Positions 55,916 to 64,000 of a stretch of 64,000 bases of DNA are shown here, piece after piece. Source of the stretch: Paraphaeosphaeria minitans (taxonomy: Eukaryota; Ascomycota; Dothideomycetes; Pleosporales; Didymosphaeriaceae); NCBI GenBank assembly GCA_015832175.1, contig WJXW01000002.1, positions 682,001-746,000 on the forward strand, read 5' to 3'. The position numbers were made by a program, and so were the translations under genes. Positions within the stretch are counted from its first letter, which is position 1, and each line of letters starts with the position of its first letter. The notes beneath the pieces were generated by a model that saw only the letters and a program-made list of their open reading frames with translations, had not been told where the DNA came from and made no database searches.

Positions 55916-57509
55916 TCACAATTTCTGTCCACCGTTGCTCTCCCAATCTTCAGGATCGCAGTAAGCCTTGAAGAACACAAGGCCCTCACCTTCATCTTCT
56001 GCGTCGGTCTCGCTCTCGATGACAACCGTTGCGGTGGAGCCCACGAAAAAGACGTAGCCTTCTTCGATCTTCTCCGACTTGTTGCCAACAGAGATGGATC
56101 CCTTGCCCTTGGTGGCGAGCACAATACTAGGTCCATCAATGTCGTTGAAAGTGGCCTTGGCACCCGACTTGTTCAGCGCAGCACGTACAACGGCAAACTC
56201 GTCGATCTCCTTAGGATTGTACTCGATGGCCGATGAATTCGAGCTGTACGCCGTAGCGTTGAACTTGACACCGGAATAGTCTGGTCGCTCCATCTTTTGC
56301 TTGTCGATGGGAGCGTATGAGTAGGTAAGCATAGAGGTCAGAGTGTCCACGTCCTTGAACTTGGGGGTGAATCCTGCACGGACAACGTTATCGGAAGAAG
56401 CCATGCATTCGATAATATCACCAGAGAGGTACGCGTGGATGTCGTCTGCTCGGAGAAACATGGCCTCACCAACTTCTAGCTTGACGTAGTTGAGGAAGAA
56501 CTGGACGAATAGGCCAATGTCCTTGGGGAACTGATCGTTGAGTCGCAAAACGAGGTCGGCAAGCTCCTGCCCGTCATTGGAAGGCCCTCCCTCTCCAGCG
56601 AAACTGGCGCCCTCTGAGGAGGCCGCCTTGAGAAGCTCATCTGTGGCCGACTCGAGTGCTGCTTTTTCGGTATTCATCAGCTTGGTGAAAGCAGTTTGCA
56701 ATGCCTTCTTGTTAGCCTGTACATCTGCATCGTTCTCAGAGGTCTCTTTGCCCTTGACGGTGTTCTCGAAGTTCTTGGCCTCCTCCTCGCCGACAAGCGT
56801 GCGGAACGCAGGAACGTTCTGGAGGAAATGCGAGATTTCAGCAAGAGGTCGGAAACCGCAGAGTCCATCGAAGGGAGTAACGGCAATGGTCATCTCAGGC
56901 TTATGGTTGTCGTCTGGAGTACGTCAGGAGGAGAACGGTCTACTGAAGCGGTAGCCTCACCTGGGTAGTTCTTGGGGTCCTTCGCGTGCAACTGCTCTGC
57001 CAATTTCTTGTTGGGATGCGCCTGGATACTCAGAGCCTTGCCAATGGAAAGGACCTTGAACAAGAAGGGAAGCTTGTCTCCAAACTTCTGTGCGACGGTT
57101 GACCCGAGCAGCTGCTGGTTGTCTTGGACAAGCTCTAGGAGCGATCGTTGCGTCTCAAGATCTTTGGAAGGAAGTGAGGGGTGGGTTCCCATCCATAGCT
57201 TGGATTGTTAGCCACTAGCTGGTTCCACGTATCGCGGAGCGAATGAATACCTCAGCGTAAGGCTTTTCTTCCTGGATAGAAAAGCCTTCAGAAGGCGTTG
57301 CAGCGGCGTACTTGGCTGCTGCGGACGTCTTTCCGGCCTTGCCTTGGAAAATTCAGCATCCAGCTCGTGTATCATATCAATTTCTCAGCAGGGCATCTGA
57401 CGTACCCCAGTCGTAGCTATTGCAGCCTGCGTTGGTCAGTCATTGTGCACATGAGCTGCAAAATAGTTGCATTACCGCACTGTAGTCGAACCAAAGGTAC
57501 TTGCACCAT
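55916..57509 (-). CDS. Mannose-6-phosphate isomerase (type I, zinc)
   Basis: Five exons (57476-57509, 57406-57426, 57251-57342, 56961-57198, 55916-56913) give 460 residues; introns are 49, 63, 52 and 47 nt. Exon 2 is only 21 nt and encodes most of CGCNSYDWG, the conserved start of the family. Expected zinc ligands are visible: Gln108 and His110 in SIQAHPNK, Glu135 in DDNHKPEM, and a His in the C-terminal half. [20 protein letters not shown] followed by FTPKFKD is the PMI signature. The enzyme interconverts mannose-6-phosphate and fructose-6-phosphate, feeding GDP-mannose for glycans and cell-wall mannan (yeast PMI40, Aspergillus manA). A Lys/Glu-rich insert around [18 protein letters not shown] is common in fungi. 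It is divergent from SGF29. Confidence 0.95.
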
Positions 57510-57842
57510 CTTGAACAATGTTCTCAAAATGTCGAAGAAGTTGGTGTTGTTGTTGTTGTTGTCACCACCAGGCTCCCGCTGCTTGTGTGGCTCAGACCCC
57601 GCGTTCTTTCGTGGCACCAAGAGTGGGTCAAATTAAGCTGCAACTACCCACAACCGCTAGGCCTTATCGCCTATAGCGTCTTCGCTAAATGCGACCTTCT
57701 ACCGCGGTACCATCACCTCTCTGATCTCAACGACCTGCTCGTGGACCACCTTCTTGCGCACTCGACTCTGCTCACCGATGACCCCGATCACATTGCAGCG
57801 TTCATAGTGTGCCGCTGGGGAAGTGCGGCTAGCTCTATCAAC
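57510..57842. promoter_or_regulatory. Shared divergent promoter of PMI and SGF29 genes
   Basis: The 333 nt between the two start codons include a GTT triplet run at 57544-57560. No specific site can be named. Confidence 0.6.
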
Positions 57843-59898
57843 ATGGCGGCACGTAGCAGGCCCCGCGGCGGGCAGATGAAAGACGAAATCGACGAGGAGC
57901 GACACCTGTGGAACACAATCCGGGCCGACGGACGAAGGTTTGACCAGCTCATGGTAAGTGATTCTACCTTCATGAGATATCCAAAACGTCTGTTCGAATG
58001 GATGCGGATTCGGCACAAACACCTTTCGACCTCGCAACACGAACCGCCCATGCATAGACCATCATATTGAAGAGTCGGAACAATTCGCAAGGGATCTAAG
58101 CCTGGAATATTCTCGGAAGATTGGCTCCAAGCGCGATGTTCCCGCGGATGCTTTTCTTCACGCGTGAAATCACGTGTGGAAGCCAACCCGGGGCCCTTGG
58201 GATACATATCCCACAAGTGTGCCGTCTGAGTTTGGCATTGCCTCAGTCCGAAGCTGGCATAAGGACCAACTATATCCAGGAACATTTCGGGGTTGCTGTA
58301 TATCGGTCGCTGCTGTCCCGTCACCAGAACGAAATGCCAGGACGACCGCGGCCTTCCCAAATCGCCAGACAACTCACACGGGCAATGTGTTTCGACTTCG
58401 AAACGACATTTCCTTATTTGATGTCTTTGATCCATTACATGTTCTAAAAATCATCCAGGCTCAATCCGATACCCTACAGGAGAAGATACTCGAACTTGCA
58501 GGTCAACAAGAAGCCCGTAAATGTACACATTATCCTTTCCACCACTCCCACGACATTGAGACCTAACCCTCGTCAGCACGCGGCGATGCGCCGTCCTCCC
58601 GCATCGACAACGACCTCGATGCTGCCCTCCGCGATAACATCAAACTCAGCGAAGAGATGCTCACCCTAATAAAATCCGACCAAGGCAACGACATCTGCGA
58701 GCAGCTCACCGTGCTCTCGGCCCTCCGCTCCGCCGACACCGACAGCTCCACCTCGCGCGCCACCAATCCGGGCAAGTCACGAGACCGCGGCCAGAAGAAG
58801 CGCAAACTCACCGACGCCGCCGACGACCGCGACAGCATCGCCGCCGACAGCCCCGCCGTGCCGAGTCCCAAAGTCGTGCTCGGCAAGGACAGGGACAGGC
58901 TGCTGCCGAAGAGCGGGGGTAGCAGGGCGGGCAGCGTGCCCGCGGGGCGCGAGAGCAGCGTGAAGGTGGAGGACGACAAGGACGATGTCAAGGGTAAGAA
59001 GAAACGTTCTTCTACGGTCACGTATTCCAAGAAGGGCGGCGGCTCTTTGCGCTGAGCGGGCTCCGTGCTTGGCGGGGCAGCGTGCTGTGTCTTTTTTTTT
59101 TCTTCTTCTTTCTTGTTTCCTTGACACTATTCGCGTCGACGATACCCTACGGGCGGCTGGCTGTCGTCGGGTCTCCGATAGACTACCGACTACGATATGT
59201 AAACTTTCTTCTTCCGTCTCATCTCATCTCATCTGGTCTACTCTATCCTACTCTATCCTACGCTCGATATTCCTGTCTCTCTGTCCGTCTGTCCGTCTGT
59301 CGCGCCTCAATGTACTCAGTTCTTCAGCCCCTCTCCCCATCCCCGCTCATCATCCCTCTTCCGCCCCCAACCAACCCATCACTAACCGCAGCCCCCAGAA
59401 ACGAAACAACGTCTCACGGTCCACACCGAAGTTCTCTACCGCGCGCCCCGCTCCCGCTCCGGCCCCATCCAGCAGGAAGGCGAGGGCTCCCTCCACCGCA
59501 TCACCAGCGTCATCGGCGAGGGCAAACAGCGCCGCTACGAAATCATCGATCCGGACCCGGACCCGCTCTCCCCTTCGATCCCCTTCCGCGCCTCCGTCGC
59601 CACCATCGTGCCCATCCCGCCCGCGTCGTCGAATCTCTTGCTGCCGAGCCTCGAGGCGAAGAAGAATGTCTTGGCAGTGTATCCCGGGACGACGACGTTT
59701 TACAAGGCCGAGGTCGTGGATGGCTGGAAGAGTTTGGCCGGCGGGAACGGAGGGGGAAAGGACGGGATCAAGAAGGAGGGAGGTGCGGAGGAAAAGCCAG
59801 GGAAAGAAGCGTATGTGACGTTGCGGTTTGAGGGCGAGGATGAGGTGGATATGGTGAACAGCGTGGAGAGGAGGTATGTGCTGCCCGACAAGGCGTAG
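57843..59898 (+). CDS. SGF29: SAGA complex subunit Sgf29 (tandem Tudor)
   Basis: Exons 57843-57953, 58459-58516, 58577-58993 and 59399-59898 splice in frame to 361 residues. The N terminus (MAARSRPRGGQMKDEIDEER) and AQSDTLQEKILELAGQQEA form helical, probably coiled-coil parts that contact SAGA. A disordered middle with SRDRGQKKRKLTDAADD follows. The C-terminal ~160 residues are the SGF29 domain: TEVLYRAPRSRSG, GSLHRITSVIGEGKQRRYEI, DPDPDP, VLAVYPGTTTFYKAEVVDGW, YVTLRFEGEDE and VERRYVLPDKA. The aromatic YP..T.FYKAEV part binds histone H3 methylated at Lys4, recruiting SAGA acetylation. Introns of 505, 60 and 405 nt are long for this genome; intron 1 could hide an exon. Retaining intron 3 would give a product ending YSKKGGGSLR without the Tudor domain. 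Confidence 0.88.
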
Positions 59899-60410
59899 AG
59901 TCAGTCGCATTACTTGGAACGGACTGGACGATATTAATTCTGTGAGACGATGGGATCTAGGAGTGTATTTAAGCGTCGAGTACAATCGCGTCGCCCTCAA
60001 TTAGTCTTTCATTCACCGCAGCGCAGATATACAGATCAAGGGTGGCTTTCGTATAGATATCCATTAGCTCGTCTATCACACATAAGTTATCCACACCAAC
60101 AGCGAACATTAAAGCTACAGACAAAGGGCATAGCATGCAAGCTACATCAGCAGTCCCATTCCATCCAGGTCAACCAACTCAATACAATCTGGGGTATCAC
60201 CAGCCGAGCCGCTGCTGAGCGAAGTGTGTCGAAGAGAAGAGGTGACTCTCCCACCTAATAGTGGGGACACAGGCAGTATTACAAAACGAGTATTGTTGAA
60301 GCGAGAGTAGGCATGACGAAAATCGAGACCGAGGACCGGGTATATGCAGAAGGACGAATAAGGCGGGTGCGCATACAGTCGTACAGTGGAGGGGGTTGGG
60401 AGAAAGGTGC
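59899..60410. other. Convergent intergenic region
   Basis: 512 nt between the stops of SGF29 and the Arf gene. I see no frame or repeat of note. Confidence 0.65.
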
Positions 60411-61249
<839 letters not shown>

Positions 61250-62237
61250 TGTGGCTGTGTGTATCGCGACGCTGTGACTGGGTGTTACGAGCCCAGCTCG
61301 AGGTGCGAAGTGGAGAGTCTGGGGAAATCAGACGTGCTGGGCTGGCGCAAAAGGGCAGAGACACGGGGAGGTTGGAGAAGGCGGGCGGGTGCAATTGAGG
61401 TGTGTGGGTATGTTGCCGAGAGCACGAGAGGAACGGTCGGAGGGGGGGAGGGGGGGAGAGGGGCAGTTGTCTGAAGAGTGTGAGGGAGGGCAGACGTTGG
61501 AGGATGGGGGCAGCCTCAGGGTGAAACACGGCAGGCGCGTTGGAACATGGGCCCGACGCCAGCCAACCAAGGACACGCGCCCGCCGCCCAGCAACGCCGG
61601 CGCCGCAGCCGAGTCCGCTCGTGCATTTCGTCACTCGCGCGTTTGTGCGTTTGTGCGTTTGTCCTGTCTCCTTGTCCCTTTGTGCCCTTGTCCTATTCTC
61701 TCCTTGTCCCATTGTCTCCTTGTCCCCCCTTGCCCGCACTGAATAGGGGCAATGCCGGCGTCTTTGCTACGTTCCAACATACTTTGCGCTCTCTTCGCCG
61801 TGTGTTTGATGACTTCTGCGAGTTCCGCGGCCTAGTGCACCCATGGCCACCGCCTGCAATCTAACAATGCAGGTACGCGCGACTCGTCCCCTGTCTCCTG
61901 AGTCCTGAGCACACTGCTCGTTGCAGCTGCATGCATACCTACATGCATGCATTCCCGACTTGCAGCACGCAGCAGTTCGCCAGACGCATATCGGATCATC
62001 ACCAGACACGGCCCCGACGCACTCTTCGTCTCAAGCAGAGGTGACATGCACATTGTTTGCAAACGCGCCCGAGCATGTCTCGAAACGCAAAGTTGTTCAA
62101 CAGTCGTGTCAATTGGCCGAAATGCCATCCTGTCCATATTCTACTCTACGTGCACGTCGCTCGGATCGTGTGCCGAAAGGCTCCTGCAACCCATTTTACC
62201 AGGGCACATGCCGGACTCGTAGGTGCTGTGCTTGCAA
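61250..62237. other. Intergenic region with G-rich and low-complexity tracts
   Basis: Nearly 1 kb between the Arf gene promoter and the GT8 3' end. It includes runs of G at 61442-61463 and a low-complexity stretch at 61641-61727 (listed separately). No frame is convincing. Confidence 0.6.
61641..61727. repeat. Low-complexity GTTTGTGC and CTTGTCC repeats
   Basis: Two and a half copies of GTTTGTGC (61641-61660) are followed by irregular repeats of CTTGTCC/CTGTCTC up to a C6 run. The array is probably length-variable and non-coding. Confidence 0.85.
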
Positions 62238-63286
62238 TCAGAAGCCGTCGTCCATGTTCCTCTTCCTCTCCTCGGCCAGCCGTTCCTGGTTCACCGCGTG
62301 CCACCACTTGTGGCTCTCCTCCTTCTCCTCGCCAGTCTTCTCGTCCCACGGCTTAGGACTGAGGATATAGTGGATGTTCTTCACTTCCTCGTCCCGCCAG
62401 ATCTGGTCGTGCACACCCTTGTGTCTCAGCGTCTTCAGCGCGTTGTAGATGTAGGGCAGCGCGATCCAGCGGCCGTGGAAGACGTCGCCGAGCAGCGACT
62501 GGTCCGCGAAATCGTAATCCATGGTCGTCTCCTGCGAGAGCTGGTCGACGATGAGCTGGTAGACGTCGTTGGACGGGTTCACGACTTGCAGCCCGCCGTT
62601 GGGCATGCCGAGACCAAAGTCGGGCGCCGCGCCTTGCTTTTGCGCTTCGTCGGGCTTGTCGTGCTGCGACGTGAATGCGCAGTTCTCGGGTATCCTGCGA
62701 TGCGTCAGTCCAATGTCTTTGGGTGTCGGGGCTGCCAAGCTGAACGTACCAGTTCTTAGGGTAGTGCGGCTTCTTCAGCGGATTGCACACGCACGCGTGG
62801 CTCGCCGCGAACACCTTTTGTCCTTTGCCCGCTGCGCTCGGGTGATCCAGTTCCATTTCCATGAGCTCGTCCATGTTCTTGAGCGCCAGCATGTCCGAGT
62901 CCAGCTGCACCACGCGGTCGTACTCGGTCAGCGAGAAGGGCGTGAGCTTGCTCCAGCAGTCGTAGAAGCGCGGGTCGTTTGTGTAGTCTTTGCCCACCTT
63001 TGGCAGCAGGTAGGGTACATACTTCTTGGGGATGCCGCGCCTATCGAGCGCCTCGTGCCCTTCCTGTGGGAATGTATCCGTGTAGAGCGCGACGAGAGGG
63101 TATTTGGTGCCGTGCTTCTTCAAGCTGTAGTCGAGCGCGAGGAGGCCGCTGAGGTACGCCGTGTTCGTGATCAGAGTGGTCCACACTAATAGGGTCGGTT
63201 TGAGAGCTTCATTTGGTGGGCAAGCGCCTACCTTTCTTCGAGCCGCCCGCCGGCGCGTCGTTGTTGGGAGCAGTGGATGATGCCAT
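62238..63286 (-). CDS. Glycosyltransferase family 8 (glycogenin/galactinol-synthase fold)
   Basis: Exons 63232-63286, 62750-63185 and 62238-62694, with introns of 46 and 55 nt, encode 315 residues. After MASSTAPNNDAPAGGSKK the fold begins with VWTTLITNTAYLSGLLALDY and SLKKHGTKYPLVALYTD. LDSDMLALKNMDELMEM contains the DXD motif that binds UDP-sugar through Mn2+. FAASHACVCNPLKKPHYPKN and GGLQVVNPSNDVYQLIVDQL follow, then DYDFADQSLLGDVFHGRW, the typical acceptor-site part. There is no signal peptide or membrane span, so the enzyme is cytosolic. Acceptor and sugar are unknown; glycogenin itself is longer, so it is more likely another fungal GT8. The end reads WDEKTGEEKEESHKWWHAVN then RKRNMDDGF. 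Confidence 0.88.
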
Positions 63287-63799
63287 CCTGTCTGTTGCCG
63301 GTGGCGGTAGTGGTAGTAGTAGTGGTGGTAGCGGTAGTGATGGTTCTGGTGGAGCTGGTGGAGCTGGTGGTGCTGGTCTTGGTGAATTGCTCAACGGCCG
63401 TCACAGCTCTTTATCTCTATGTTGTCAGTCAGTGCTGCATATTAGCCACGCAATCACGGCGCCTCATCAATTATGTGCGATACATTCCGGCGCCTGGGCT
63501 TGGAGGGGCTCCTCGATGGAGGGGCTCTCACATCCACTAGCTCGATCACGATGCTCATAGAATCCTAGTTCATTACTAACCGGAGTCGAGCCGATCTCGG
63601 AACCATGTTCAGGATCGTCATCACATCGCGTCGCGGAGCCTTGCCCTTCTCCGATGGACCCTCTGCGCGTCGCCTAGTCAGCAATGGGATGAACATTTCC
63701 TTCCGCTCTTCTTTCCGTCGTTGGCTCTTGTGTGCCGTGAAGCTCTACCGCTGATGCCGGCATGATTCTACGATTACACCCATACCACAAACACGCATT
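63287..63799. other. Divergent intergenic region with a GGT-type repeat
   Basis: 513 nt between two divergent genes. At 63301-63383 it carries GGT/GGA/AGT triplet repeats, in the probable leader of the GT8 gene. They would encode a Pro-rich stretch in frame, but there is no ATG before it, so it is most likely untranslated. Confidence 0.7.
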
Positions 63800-64000
63800 A
63801 TGTCTGCCTCGTTGAAGAGCCAGAGCAAGAGCCAGATCCCGCCCGAGCTCGTTGACGCGCCCGAGCAGCGCAAAACCAGCAAGTCACCCAACAACTATAG
63901 GGGGTTTGTGGGCGGCGTCTTCTCAGGCATTGCGAAGCTATCAGGTACGTTGCGTGGCCTCCAGTGTCGAGACCGGGAGCTGATACTCTGCAGTGGGGCA
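63800..64000 (+). CDS. Mitochondrial carrier (SLC25) protein, 5' part only
   Basis: Exon 1 (63800-63944) encodes MSASLKSQSKSQIPPELVDA and continues NYRGFVGGVFSGIAKLS. A 49-nt intron (63945-63993, GTACGT donor, TGCAG acceptor) joins it to TGGGGCA, giving IAKLSVG plus the start of the next codon at the window end. GFVGGVFSGIAKLSVGH is how several fungal mitochondrial carriers begin, just before the PFDTxKxRLQ signature that would follow outside the window. The transported substrate cannot be inferred. The gene is divergent from the GT8 gene. It is cut by the window edge, not broken. Confidence 0.75.
   Translation, partial: MSASLKSQSKSQIPPELVDAPEQRKTSKSPNNYRGFVGGVFSGIAKLSGTLRGLQCRDRELILCSGA

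Noticed and set aside
63287..63394. Pro-rich N-terminal extension of the GT8 protein
   Set aside because: The extension starts with TTG, not ATG, and is simple-repeat sequence.

Overview
This window comes from a filamentous ascomycete (Pezizomycotina), most likely a plant- or soil-associated mould. The evidence is many short introns (46-130 nt) with GTRAGT donors, CTRAY branch sites and YAG acceptors, plus fungus-specific genes: a trifunctional tryptophan protein (GATase-IGPS-PRAI), a Zn2Cys6 regulator, a Ste2-type pheromone receptor, a GH76 mannanase and an Sgf29 subunit. The class (Dothideomycetes is my guess) is inference only. I placed genes by reading frames across splice sites and checking that exon lengths sum to multiples of three.

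Layout. 1-5.9 kb: gene-poor DNA with an AT-rich patch and a perfect 32-nt palindrome, plus one multi-pass membrane protein. 5.9-7.3 kb: a basic SAP-domain nuclear protein. 7.3-23.8 kb: an accessory-looking block with a salicylate-hydroxylase-like FAD monooxygenase, a vanillyl-alcohol-oxidase-like flavoenzyme, an MFS transporter divergent from a Zn2Cys6 regulator, a secreted GH76 enzyme, a DUF1993 protein and a truncated NRPS-like adenylating gene. It looks like a small aromatic-compound use, export or metabolite cluster next to a decayed biosynthetic gene. 23.8-26.4 kb: apparently empty.

26.4-64 kb is mostly core eukaryotic genes, often in divergent pairs: NUP192 with trpC; a phosphomannose isomerase gene with SGF29. 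Others are two hydrophilic disordered proteins, an NmrA-like protein with an unresolved splice, a Yox1-type homeodomain factor using a GC-AG intron, two BRCT proteins, Erv41, Ste2, an Arf6-type GTPase, a GT8 glycosyltransferase and the first exon of a mitochondrial carrier cut by the window end.

I see no convincing tRNA, rRNA, CRISPR array or intact transposon. The most unusual items are the truncated adenylating gene with altered core motifs, the aromatic flavoenzyme/MFS/regulator block, a 27-nt tandem repeat in a gene leader, a diverged ~145-nt repeat pair, and several micro-exons or odd introns. I did not find a system I can call clearly new.
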